A stretch of DNA of 32,047 bases, taken from contig JASJDL010000009.1 in NCBI GenBank assembly GCA_030065775.1, positions 1 through 32,047 of the forward strand, in the 5' to 3' direction. How positions within the stretch are numbered: position 1 is the stretch's first letter; the number at the start of each line of letters is the position of its first letter. Source of the stretch: Flavobacteriaceae bacterium. Lineage in GTDB: Bacteria; Bacteroidota; Bacteroidia; Flavobacteriales; Flavobacteriaceae. The translations under genes were made by a program, and so were the position numbers. Below, one piece after another: positions 1-8,766 of this stretch. The notes beneath the pieces were generated by a model that saw only the letters and a program-made list of their open reading frames with translations, was not told where the DNA came from and searched no databases.

Positions 1-1
1 C

Positions 2-1081
2 GATGAGGTATTTGGCAGGATAAATAGCAAAAGTTACGTGCAATTGTCGCCTTCTTCCTTCGATATTGAAAATGACGCCCAATTCGATTCAATCGAACTT
101 GTCTTAAAATATGATAAGTACTTCTATAATGATACCATACCTGCCCAGGAATTTAAAGTTTTTGAGGTCGATCAGACTATTGAGCCAGACGAAGGTAACT
201 ACTATAACACTACAAATTTTAGGTATAAAGATGCGCCAATTGCTCTGAAAGAATTTTTACCTAAAATCAATAAAGTAGATTCTTTAGTAATTAAAATAGC
301 TGACTCGTATGGCAGATCGCTGTTTACTAAGTTTATAGAAAATGAGATTAATAATGAAGATGAGTTTTTAGATGATTTCAAGGGCTTACTAGTCGAAGGT
401 ACCAGGGAAACTAATACGACCATTTTGGGCTTTTCTCTCGATAGCTACATGAGAATGTATTATAGTTTAGATAATGAAATCGAAGCTGACGGGCGCGTCT
501 TAGATTTCTCATTCAATGCAGGGAATACCTTTAATAACATTAGCAGTAACAAATCAACCACCTACTTCGAATCAATCGATGACCAAGAAGATTATTTATC
601 CAGTGATGAGGCAGATGAACTCAGTTTTATACAATCAGGTATCGGAATTGTCACCAGAATAGATATTCCAAACATAAATGCGTTAAACAATATTCAAGGC
701 CAGGGAAGCATTCTTGATGCCAAGCTGAAAATGACTTTAAAACGAAACTCATCGACCAATAATTTATTTACTGATGGCAACTTACTAGCCTTTATTATTG
801 ACAGAAAATCAAATGTATTGGCAGACCTTACTTTTGACGGATCTGTACCGGTTACAAGTGTTATCGAAATTTCGGACTCTGAATTTGACGCTGATACTTA
901 TGTAATGGATATGATGAGTTTTATTGACCTAAAGCAACAAGAGACAAATGAACCTTTCTTTCTCGCTATTTATCCCGAAGAGTTTACATCTTCAGTAAAT
1001 CGATATGTCCTAAATGGTAATGAAGCTGAGGACAATCTACGATTAAAATTAGAATTGATTTATGCGATATATGATGAGTAA
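2..1081 (+). CDS. DUF4270 domain-containing (lipo)protein, 5'-truncated by window edge
   Basis: Frame stays open upstream of the listed GTG at 38 to the window edge (DEVFGRINSKSYVQLSPSSFDIENDAQFDSIELVLKYDKYFYND...); sequence style matches DUF4270 proteins; stop TAA 1079-1081. Confidence 0.75.
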   Translation, partial: DEVFGRINSKSYVQLSPSSFDIENDAQFDSIELVLKYDKYFYNDTIPAQEFKVFEVDQTIEPDEGNYYNTTNFRYKDAPIALKEFLPKINKVDSLVIKIADSYGRSLFTKFIENEINNEDEFLDDFKGLLVEGTRETNTTILGFSLDSYMRMYYSLDNEIEADGRVLDFSFNAGNTFNNISSNKSTTYFESIDDQEDYLSSDEADELSFIQSGIGIVTRIDIPNINALNNIQGQGSILDAKLKMTLKRNSSTNNLFTDGNLLAFIIDRKSNVLADLTFDGSVPVTSVIEISDSEFDADTYVMDMMSFIDLKQQETNEPFFLAIYPEEFTSSVNRYVLNGNEAEDNLRLKLELIYAIYDE

Positions 1082-2306
1082 TCTACTAATTTACGGTGCG
1101 TTACTAATTATTTGTAGTGTAAAAACCGCGACGGCGCAATCGAATAATCTATCAAGCTCTCCATATTCATTATTCGGATTGGGCGTACCCAGTGATATTA
1201 GTGTTGGTAAAACGAATGCTTTCGGTAAGTCAGGACTCGCTTTACCATTCGAGAACTCCATAAATGGCTTAAATCCTGCCGCTTATGGGGGCATACTTTC
1301 TAATAGATTTCTCTATGATTTAGGAGCAAAATTCGAAACCGAAACGCTCATTGAAGACGGCAATGAAGAAGGCCAGGTCAATGGAAATTTCTCAAATATT
1401 GCGATTGCATTTCCCATAACAAGAAGATCAGGACTTGGTATTACACTTATACCGTTCACCAATGTGGGCTACGAAGTGTTAGGAATTGAATCATCTATCA
1501 ACGGCTCTTCAGAATCATTTCTTGCTAATATTACCGGTTCGGGCGGACTTAATGATTTAAAATTAAATTATGGGCATTCATTTAGTAAAAAGCTTAGGCT
1601 GGGCTTAGGTATTTCATATTTATTTGGAAAAATAGAGGAAGAAGAAATCGACTTGATTGGGGGTAGTTTGTTGAGCATTCGTGAAGAGAGCTATTATAAT
1701 GGATTTCGGTTTACACCCGGATTTCAATATGACCTTACCAAGAACATTTCTATTGGAGGTATTGTAAATTTACCGTCTGAACTCGATGGAAGTCAAACCA
1801 GAACGGTAGCTGTCAACGCCTTAGAACCTGAAGAAAGCGAAAGTGAATTAGACGCCTTTAAATTACCGCTGGAAGCGAGCTTAGGTGTCTATGTAAGATT
1901 TAATGAAAAGTTGTCTTTTACTTTAGATTATAAGCGAAGCTTTTGGGATGAAACCGATCAAAACGATCAAATTGGTGATTTTGTGGATCAAGATTTTGTT
2001 GGTTTAGGTTTGGAATATACTCCAAAAGTAAAGGGATTGGCCTATTGGCAACGTATCAACTATCGATTAGGCTTTAATTATGATAATGGAAACTTAGTAA
2101 TAGATGGTAACAAAATAAGCAATACAGCTATCAATTTTGGTTTCGGGCTCCCGATCAGCGAAAGAAATAATTCAATGTTAAACCTGCACTATTCATATGG
2201 CCAAAGAGGATTAGTTTCCAATGGCCTTATCAAAGAGAATTACCATATTCTGACGTTCAACATAAGCCTTGAAGACCTCTGGTTCGTAAAAAGAAAACTA
2301 AATTAA
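1074..2306 (+). CDS. Outer membrane protein encoded beside DUF4270 (putative beta-barrel)
   Basis: ORF; likely start ATG 1074 (or 1071) giving signal peptide MSNLLIYGALLIICSVKTATAQ; SSPYSLFGLGVPSD...NGLNPAAYGG start and alternating beta-strand pattern; overlaps upstream stop by 8 nt. Confidence 0.7.
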   Translation: MSNLLIYGALLIICSVKTATAQSNNLSSSPYSLFGLGVPSDISVGKTNAFGKSGLALPFENSINGLNPAAYGGILSNRFLYDLGAKFETETLIEDGNEEGQVNGNFSNIAIAFPITRRSGLGITLIPFTNVGYEVLGIESSINGSSESFLANITGSGGLNDLKLNYGHSFSKKLRLGLGISYLFGKIEEEEIDLIGGSLLSIREESYYNGFRFTPGFQYDLTKNISIGGIVNLPSELDGSQTRTVAVNALEPEESESELDAFKLPLEASLGVYVRFNEKLSFTLDYKRSFWDETDQNDQIGDFVDQDFVGLGLEYTPKVKGLAYWQRINYRLGFNYDNGNLVIDGNKISNTAINFGFGLPISERNNSMLNLHYSYGQRGLVSNGLIKENYHILTFNISLEDLWFVKRKLN

Positions 2307-2398
2307 ATGACCTTATACGATCATTTTTTCGGTCGAATCAATACTTTTTAATGTAAATTAAACGTTAACTTAATGTAAATTAATTGTAAATATATTTA

Positions 2399-2406
2399 TA
2401 TATTTG
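2399..2406 (+). promoter_or_regulatory. Bacteroidota-type -7 box TATATTTG
   Basis: Matches TAnnTTTG, 5 nt upstream of an ATG at 2412; preceded by phased TGTAAAT boxes. Confidence 0.4.
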
Positions 2407-2411
2407 TGTAA

Positions 2412-2534
2412 ATGAAGCCGGTATATGCGGATCGTAGCACAAATAAAAAAAGTTATTCGCTCTATTATGAAGAAGCCTTCTCAGCTGATGAAATGGTTAA
2501 GGTTATATGCTTTAAAGTGCCGAAGAGGATATGA
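2412..2534 (+). CDS. Putative 40-aa small ORF
   Basis: MKPVYADRSTNKKSYSLYYEEAFSADEMVKVICFKVPKRI*, just downstream of a TAnnTTTG box; below the ORF-track length cutoff. Confidence 0.3.
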   Translation: MKPVYADRSTNKKSYSLYYEEAFSADEMVKVICFKVPKRI

Positions 2535-2572
2535 AATGCCTTATAGATCATAACTGAAACAATAAATCGATA

Positions 2573-2602
2573 AAAAAAAGCCTGCGTGAGCAGGCTTTTT
2601 AT
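2573..2602 (-). terminator. Intrinsic terminator (potentially bidirectional)
   Basis: aaaaaaaaGCCTGC gtga GCAGGCttttt immediately 3' of the minus-strand OMP gene. Confidence 0.75.
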
Positions 2603-2604
2603 AG

Positions 2605-3093
2605 TTAGAATTGATAACGTAAGCCGAGTGCTATATCCAAATCGAGGTCATTGTCGCCGAAATCATTGATCAAACCAAATTCTGGTCTAAAATCTATAGA
2701 AATCAACAAGGGGATGTCAAAGTCGTACTCTACGCCTATGTTACCATTAGCGTTTACGAATAAACCATCATCGCCGTCAAAATTATCTCTTGCTATATCT
2801 ATGGAGCCAATACCTGCCCCGAAACCGGCGTACCAGTTAAAATTACCATCGATGTTCCAAACCCATTGGTAGATACCTGACAGTTTCCAGGCATCGTAAT
2901 TTTTATTGTCTCGAAAACCGAGATCAAATTCGAGCCTGTTATTATTCTTAATACTTTTTTGATAGGAGATTTCAACTCCAAAACCATCATTGTCACCTGT
3001 TCTAATGCCTAAGGCATGTGACGAAATATCCTGGGCTTGAGTGTAAGTTAGAAATCCGAGTAGCAGTAAAGCCGTAAAAATTAGTTTCTTCAT
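2605..3093 (-). CDS. Outer-membrane beta-barrel protein
   Basis: Likely start ATG 3093 (MKKLIFTALLLLGFLTYTQAQ signal peptide) rather than 3141; amphipathic strands; C-terminal LGLRYQF with terminal Phe. Confidence 0.7.
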   Translation of the reverse strand: MKKLIFTALLLLGFLTYTQAQDISSHALGIRTGDNDGFGVEISYQKSIKNNNRLEFDLGFRDNKNYDAWKLSGIYQWVWNIDGNFNWYAGFGAGIGSIDIARDNFDGDDGLFVNANGNIGVEYDFDIPLLISIDFRPEFGLINDFGDNDLDLDIALGLRYQF

Positions 3094-3292
3094 AAGTAAC
3101 ATTTTAAATAGATATATTTTTTTAAGAAAATGTATTTGCAATTACTATGCCTAAGATACTTTTTTGTAAACAATCCTGTTTATTTCGACTAAGCATTCGG
3201 ACAGAAAAATACCCATTTATTAGGTATTATTTCCGTTTATTATTGAATTATTAAAAGTTATTAATGAAGCTTTTAATCCATAAAAAATACTA

Positions 3293-3300
3293 TAAATTTG
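3293..3300 (+). promoter_or_regulatory. -7 box TAAATTTG upstream of trxB
   Basis: Exact TAnnTTTG match, 21 bp upstream of ATG 3322. Confidence 0.5.
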
Positions 3301-3321
3301 CCACTTAAAATTTAAAAAAAT

Positions 3322-4272
3322 ATGTCAGAAAATATAGAACGTGTAAAATGCTTAATTATAGGCTCTGGGCCTGCAGGGTATAGCGCAGCGGTATATGCTG
3401 CCAGGGCTGATTTACATCCAGTAATGTATACCGGCTTGGAGCCTGGAGGTCAGCTAACTACAACCACGGAAGTCGATAATTATCTAGGATATCCTGACGG
3501 TGTTGACGGGACGGCAATGACCGAAGACTTTAAAAAACAAGCCGAGCGATTCAATACAGATGTTCGTTTTGGTTTAGTGACAAAAGTGGAATTGAGCGAT
3601 AAAGTTGGCGGTATTCATAAAGTGATTGTCGATGGCACGAAAGAGATAGAAGCCGAAACTGTTATTATTTCAACGGGTGCGACAGCAAAATATTTAGGTT
3701 TGGAGAGTGAAGAGCGATTAAAAGGAGGTGGAGTCTCTGCGTGTGCGACCTGCGATGGCTTTTTCTACAAAGGCCAGGAAGTGGTCGTTGTAGGTGGCGG
3801 TGATACGGCTGCTGAAGAAGCAACTTTTTTAGCTAAATTATGTACAAAGGTAACGATGCTAGTACGTAGAGATGTGATGCGCGCTTCTAAAGCCATGCAG
3901 CATCGAGTTAATGGCACCGAGAACCTGGAAGTACTATACAACACTGAATTGGAAGAAGTATTAGGAGATACTGTTGTAGAAGGCGTTCGCGTTGTGAACA
4001 ATCAAACAGGCGAAAAGCATGAGATTCCTGTAACCGGTGTATTTATCGCTATAGGTCATAAACCAAATACAGACCTATTCAAAGGTGTTTTAGACATGGA
4101 TGATGTCGGTTATATCATTACTAAAGGAAAATCCACAAAAACCAACTTACCGGGTGTTTTTGCTTCGGGTGATGTACAAGATAAAGAGTACAGACAAGCT
4201 ATTACCGCAGCTGGAACCGGTTGTATGGCGGCCTTGGATGCTGAACGTTACCTGGCTGCTCTTGAAGGATAA
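3322..4272 (+). CDS. trxB: Thioredoxin-disulfide reductase
   Basis: FAD GxGPAGYSAAVYAAR motif, redox CATC (SACATCDGFFYKG), NADPH GGGDTAAEEA, C-terminal ASGDVQDKEYRQAITAAGTGCMAALDAERYL. Confidence 0.97.
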   Translation: MSENIERVKCLIIGSGPAGYSAAVYAARADLHPVMYTGLEPGGQLTTTTEVDNYLGYPDGVDGTAMTEDFKKQAERFNTDVRFGLVTKVELSDKVGGIHKVIVDGTKEIEAETVIISTGATAKYLGLESEERLKGGGVSACATCDGFFYKGQEVVVVGGGDTAAEEATFLAKLCTKVTMLVRRDVMRASKAMQHRVNGTENLEVLYNTELEEVLGDTVVEGVRVVNNQTGEKHEIPVTGVFIAIGHKPNTDLFKGVLDMDDVGYIITKGKSTKTNLPGVFASGDVQDKEYRQAITAAGTGCMAALDAERYLAALEG

Positions 4273-4294
4273 TAACTTAATATTGATTTAATAA

Positions 4295-4326
4295 AAATGC
4301 CTCCCATTTTGGAGGCATTTTTTTTG
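4295..4326. terminator. Bidirectional intrinsic terminator between convergent genes
   Basis: aaaaATGCCTCC cattt tGGAGGCATtttttttt between trxB(+) and the 4328-5002(-) gene. Confidence 0.85.
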
Positions 4327-4327
4327 G

Positions 4328-5002
4328 TTAGTTTTTAGTCAGTCGTTTACCATGATAAGGGCAATAAGACCATGACCCGTCATGTAACTGTTCGTCGATC
4401 GGACATTTTTTAGGTTTTAACAAAGACCCCAATGGTAATTGCCATTGAAACTGTTCATCACTTAATTTTACTGTGAACTTTTCTTTATTCTTTGCGTTTA
4501 CGATTTTTTCCATTGGATTATTAACCTTCTGAAATAGGAAGAAGTGCATATTTTCACCCAATTTACCTAACATATTTGCTAAAACCGGCTTCATAATGGT
4601 AATCAGGCGTTTCGTATTCAAATCGATTTGATCTTCGGTAAGTGGCGAAAACTCTTCCTGCAAATCATTTATAACCTTGAGCTTATTGAAAATGGCTTCC
4701 TCACTGATATAATGTATATTCCCGTCGGCATCGATAGTTCCATCAATTGTGGCAACCATAGTATATTTTTCGAATTCATTTAGCATAGCATTGGCGTCCA
4801 TCTCGGGTATGGATTCATCTTGTGAAAAAACAGCTTCCCAGAAATCCGTGGGAATCCACCATACCAATCTCATTTTATCTGGTGAATCAGATAGTTGCTG
4901 TGTTTCTTCTGTCAACTTGTTGATATTCACCTTAAAATCTTGGGCTAGAAGTGTCCCCGAAAGGGAAAAAATCAAAAACAGAATCGTAATTTTTTTGTGC
5001 AT
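4328..5002 (-). CDS. Secreted hypothetical protein with C-terminal Cys/His motif
   Basis: Signal peptide MHKKITILFLIFSLSGTLLAQ; C-terminus KPKKCPIDEQLHDGSWSYCPYHGKRLTKN. Confidence 0.65.
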   Translation of the reverse strand: MHKKITILFLIFSLSGTLLAQDFKVNINKLTEETQQLSDSPDKMRLVWWIPTDFWEAVFSQDESIPEMDANAMLNEFEKYTMVATIDGTIDADGNIHYISEEAIFNKLKVINDLQEEFSPLTEDQIDLNTKRLITIMKPVLANMLGKLGENMHFFLFQKVNNPMEKIVNAKNKEKFTVKLSDEQFQWQLPLGSLLKPKKCPIDEQLHDGSWSYCPYHGKRLTKN

Positions 5003-5067
5003 TGTAGGATAAATTATCCTTTTATAACTGCATTTTACCCAGTTTTAGTGTAAAACTTCAATTTTTT

Positions 5068-5098
5068 TATAAAAAAGGCTGCCTTTTTCAAGACAGCC
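5068..5098 (-). terminator. Intrinsic terminator of the DUF2807 gene
   Basis: On the minus strand: GGCTGtcttgaaaaaggCAGCCtttttt. Confidence 0.6.
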
Positions 5099-5144
5099 GC
5101 CATTTAACAAAAAAATGGAAAAAACAACTCAATTTTAAATACTG

Positions 5145-5852
5145 TTAGCCTCTTACGTCTCCGCCAGAAGAACTATTTTTTCTTATTTTCTTTGGATTTC
5201 CGACATATTTTATATCACCACCACTCGTGGCATTGGCGTCTAATTCTTCAGTGACATTTACTGAAATATCTGCCCCACTGGTTACCCGAGCTTCACAGGT
5301 TTTTGCTTCCAAACCAGAAGCCTGGAGGTCACTGCCACTTGTAGACTTTGCAACAAAATGATCAGCCGTTCCCTCTATACGTGCATCTGAGCCACTAGTT
5401 GTTGAACATGTTAGGTTTACTACATCGACTATCAAACGCACATCTGCCCCACTTGTAACCGAAACCTTTAGGTCATCAGTTTCCAGCGTATTTTCAGACC
5501 TAAGTTCGGCACCACTATTAACGCGTATTTCATTAACCTTTTCGGCGTTCAAATACACTTTTTTTCTTTTAGCGCTCCAAATGTTTTCATCAGCATAAAT
5601 TTTTAGGACTCCGTCTTCTACTTCAGTCTGAATGATATCATGTAGATTTTCATCAGCCTCCAGTTTTAACGAAGTGCTATTACCCATTGTGAGATATACA
5701 TCGATGCCGTTGCTCACACGGATCGCTTCAAAGTCTGAGGAAATACTGCGAGTTGCGGTCTTAACGATTCGGTTTCCCTTTACGCCACCAATCATACACG
5801 AGGTGGTCAAAAAAAGGACGATTACTGCTGAAATTTTAGTGAATGTTTTCAT
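5145..5852 (-). CDS. DUF2807 / head GIN domain lipoprotein
   Basis: Lipobox (LFLTTSC), FEAIRVSNGIDVYLTMGNS start typical of DUF2807, repeated SG[ASG]D rungs. Confidence 0.85.
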   Translation of the reverse strand: MKTFTKISAVIVLFLTTSCMIGGVKGNRIVKTATRSISSDFEAIRVSNGIDVYLTMGNSTSLKLEADENLHDIIQTEVEDGVLKIYADENIWSAKRKKVYLNAEKVNEIRVNSGAELRSENTLETDDLKVSVTSGADVRLIVDVVNLTCSTTSGSDARIEGTADHFVAKSTSGSDLQASGLEAKTCEARVTSGADISVNVTEELDANATSGGDIKYVGNPKKIRKNSSSGGDVRG

Positions 5853-5912
5853 TTGTTGTTTTTATTTTAATTGTTGATAATGGTTGATTCTTGGTGTTGG
5901 TTAATTTTTACT

Positions 5913-5920
5913 CAAATCTA
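5913..5920 (-). promoter_or_regulatory. -7 box TAGATTTG upstream of DUF2807 gene
   Basis: Reverse complement of caaatcta; TAnnTTTG match ~60 bp upstream of the ATG. Confidence 0.4.
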
Positions 5921-5985
5921 TGGTCATTTTGGTTTCCTTTCAATTCAAACACGATGAACTGTCAGCTTTAAGTGATGAAATGTAA

Positions 5986-6444
5986 TTAATGAAGACTTAC
6001 CACTTTGGAAATCTCCCAATCGTCATTTTTTTGCCTCCAAAAGACTATGAATTTAGAGGGCTGGGATACACTTTTTTCAATCAGGTTACGGAATTTATGA
6101 TAGCCAATCGCTACAATTCCATAATTCGGTATTTTGTACATTTCCATGCTGCCCTCGACCAGTTCCCTATTTACTCTGCCACAAATATTTTTTTCTATGG
6201 CTAGAATAAGATCTTTCTTAGAGGTTTCCAGACCACCTATATCATGGAAGAACTCAATATCTTCAGCATAAAAAGAAGCGTGTTTCTCCAGTTTTTTAGG
6301 GTCTTCACAATTATTATATGCTTCGAACAGCACCGTATCTAGGCCAACGATTGTTTTGTATAGTTCAGTTCCTTTCTCGACTTGTGCGAAAGAATTGATA
6401 GATAGCCCAACGATCATTAAAAATGTATATAATTTCTTCACCAT
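5986..6444 (-). CDS. SnoaL/DUF4440-like (NTF2-fold) secreted protein
   Basis: Signal peptide; ASFYAEDIEFFHDIGGLETSKKDLILAIEKN and KFIVFWRQKNDDWEISKVVSLH are typical of DUF4440/SnoaL-like proteins. Confidence 0.65.
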   Translation of the reverse strand: MVKKLYTFLMIVGLSINSFAQVEKGTELYKTIVGLDTVLFEAYNNCEDPKKLEKHASFYAEDIEFFHDIGGLETSKKDLILAIEKNICGRVNRELVEGSMEMYKIPNYGIVAIGYHKFRNLIEKSVSQPSKFIVFWRQKNDDWEISKVVSLH

Positions 6445-6500
6445 TGAAAATTTAGGTTCTAATTATTATGACGATTTTTTTGCTTTTAGGGTTTCAAAAA

Positions 6501-8288
6501 TTAGTTGATTCTGACTCCGTTCTCATCAACTTTAACTTCTGCCTTTTCACCATCATCGTTGATCTTAATTTCAAGACCGTCTTCATCGAGGTTCACTTTT
6601 ACGCCGTCTTTTTCTTCATCTTCGGTATTCCAATCATCATTTTTACAGTCTAAACATTCCAGGCCTTCATCAGTCATTTTGAAATAATGTTCAGGCATAT
6701 CTCTTCTATACATATCATTCGTAGTCTCTATCCACCCTAAGAAACTTCGGGTCGACTCATCTATATAAATCACTTGGCCAACCGGTATGTACATGGTTAC
6801 GCGTACATCTTGATTCCTGTAGGGTTCTTTATCATCTAACAGCAAGTATCCATCGAACGAAATGGTAGTTCCTAGCTGCTTGAAATCATACTGGATTTCT
6901 TCTGCATTCTGTTTGGCGACCAACCGGGTTCGGCCACTCGCTTCTTTTCTTATTTTAACATATGCATTTGCACTATCTGTTTCTTTAAAATACAGGGTGA
7001 CGTCGTTAGAATAGAGCTTGCGATTGTCATTTTCATCAATCACTCTGCTGAATCCAGAGCGATGCCTGAATGAGAAATAATTTGAAAGGTTCTCATTGTC
7101 CTGCATCTTCACAGACAAGGTATCTAGAGGTGTCGTTACATAATCTTTTGTTTCTATGACGTGTGCGTCTCGAGCAAATTCGGCGCCATGTTTCACTCCA
7201 ATAAAGATGGCAGATAATAACGCTATTAACCATATTCCTAATAAGACGAACTTGGCGGTTCTACTTAGAATTTGTGATTTTCCTGAAATGATAAATAGGC
7301 CCAGGAAAAATAACATTAAGAAAGGTATTCCTACCAGTACTAGCATTAAGAGTGACAACACCCATATTGGAACATTTGTTACATTCTGGAAAACAAAATC
7401 GTCATCAAACATCCAGTCGGCACCCATAAAGTCAACGGTACCGGCAGTGAATAAACCAACTACCAGGGCGATGAGTGTAGATACTGCAACAATAATTAGG
7501 ATCACTCCGATAAATTTACCAATGATGGCAAAAAAGGTGACTATAATTTTACCAATTACATCAATGAATTCCTGAATACCTGATTGCCCGCGTTTATCCC
7601 TTCTTCGTTCCCTCTTTTTTTTTAATGAGTCAGAAACATTCTCATAGCCTTCCTTAACGGCTCCGGTAACATCATCAACGGCATCTTTGACACGTGCAGA
7701 AGCATCTTCAAACTCGGCACGAACGCGCTTTTCTATGTTGGTTATGGTTACAGGCTCACCCTCCATTTGTAATTTTTCTGCGGTGGTTCTTGCTTCAGGT
7801 AATAAGATCCATAAGATGATATAGAGTAAGAATCCGAACCCAAAACCAAATGCGGCTATAAGCCAGGCAATTCGAATCCAGATCACATCTACATCAAAAT
7901 AATAAGCGATACCAGACGATACGCCGCCTAGGAACTTATCCTCGCCATCACGAAACAAACGCCTTCTGGAAGCTCTTTCACCTCTATATGTTCTTCTGGT
8001 CTCTTCTGAAAACAATTCTTCATCAACCATATAATCTTCGGGCTGCCCCATCACCGAAATGATCTCATCAATATCATTTTCACTTACAACCTGGCGCGGA
8101 TCAGCAACTTTCTCTGATAACAATTCACTGATGCGTTGCTCGATATCGGCAATGATCTCATCTCTACCTTTAGGGTCATCACTTAAAGATCTGCGAATTG
8201 AATCGATATACCTTTTTAATTTTTGATAAGCGGTCTCATCAATGTGAAAAAAGACTCCTCCTAAATTTATGTTTATTGTCTTGTTCAT
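6501..8288 (-). CDS. PspC domain-containing membrane protein
   Basis: RRRLFRDGEDKFLGGVSSGIAYYFDVDVIWIRIAWLIAAFGFGFGFLLYIILWILLPEA is a PspC domain; several TM helices follow. Confidence 0.9.
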   Translation of the reverse strand: MNKTININLGGVFFHIDETAYQKLKRYIDSIRRSLSDDPKGRDEIIADIEQRISELLSEKVADPRQVVSENDIDEIISVMGQPEDYMVDEELFSEETRRTYRGERASRRRLFRDGEDKFLGGVSSGIAYYFDVDVIWIRIAWLIAAFGFGFGFLLYIILWILLPEARTTAEKLQMEGEPVTITNIEKRVRAEFEDASARVKDAVDDVTGAVKEGYENVSDSLKKKRERRRDKRGQSGIQEFIDVIGKIIVTFFAIIGKFIGVILIIVAVSTLIALVVGLFTAGTVDFMGADWMFDDDFVFQNVTNVPIWVLSLLMLVLVGIPFLMLFFLGLFIISGKSQILSRTAKFVLLGIWLIALLSAIFIGVKHGAEFARDAHVIETKDYVTTPLDTLSVKMQDNENLSNYFSFRHRSGFSRVIDENDNRKLYSNDVTLYFKETDSANAYVKIRKEASGRTRLVAKQNAEEIQYDFKQLGTTISFDGYLLLDDKEPYRNQDVRVTMYIPVGQVIYIDESTRSFLGWIETTNDMYRRDMPEHYFKMTDEGLECLDCKNDDWNTEDEEKDGVKVNLDEDGLEIKINDDGEKAEVKVDENGVRIN

Positions 8289-8626
8289 TTTTTTGCTGGT
8301 TTTTTGCTGGTTACAGTTTTTACGGCTCCAACGAGCTCACTCCAAGTTGTATTTAATTCTTTTAAAAATAATTTGCCTGTTTCGGTCAATGCATAATATT
8401 TGCGCGGTGGCCCGGATGTAGATTCTTCCCATCGGTAGCTCAACAAACCTGCATTTTTTAATCGTGTTAACAACGGATATACGGTGCCTTCGACCACGAG
8501 CAGCTTTGCATCTTTTAAATGCGAGAGAATTTCTGAAGTGTAGGCATCACCACCTTCTAAAATGGATAGGATGCAGAACTCTAAAACTCCCTTACGCATT
8601 TGCGCTTTTGTATTCTCTATCTTCAT
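8285..8626 (-). CDS. PadR family transcriptional regulator
   Basis: MRKGVLEFCILSILEGGDAYTSEILSHLKDAKLLVVEGTVYPLLTRLKNAGLLSYRWEESTSGPPRKYYALTETGK is a PadR wHTH; overlaps the PspC start by 4 nt (ATGA). Confidence 0.95.
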   Translation of the reverse strand: MKIENTKAQMRKGVLEFCILSILEGGDAYTSEILSHLKDAKLLVVEGTVYPLLTRLKNAGLLSYRWEESTSGPPRKYYALTETGKLFLKELNTTWSELVGAVKTVTSKKPAKK

Positions 8627-8766
8627 GATACTTGTACTTCTTTTTTAGGGTCTATAAAAATATGGCGACGAATACGTCGACTACATATAAAATTACTTCT
8701 GTTAGTATAGAAATCATAGCTGGGTTGATTTAGTCCGATCTCTGAGGGGTAATCAGCGATACAGAA

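Noticed and set aside
3209-3230. Inverted repeat AATACCcatttattaGGTATT upstream of trxB
   Set aside because: Short 6-bp stem in AT-rich DNA, no T-tract; too weak to call.
7156-7575. 139-aa plus-strand ORF opposite the PspC gene
   Set aside because: Entirely antisense to a strong PspC CDS; low-complexity composition; no domain-like motif.
8666-8679. CGACG-AATA-CGTCG inverted repeat between padR and DUF4870
   Set aside because: Only 5-bp stem with no adjacent T-tract or second copy; chance occurrence likely.
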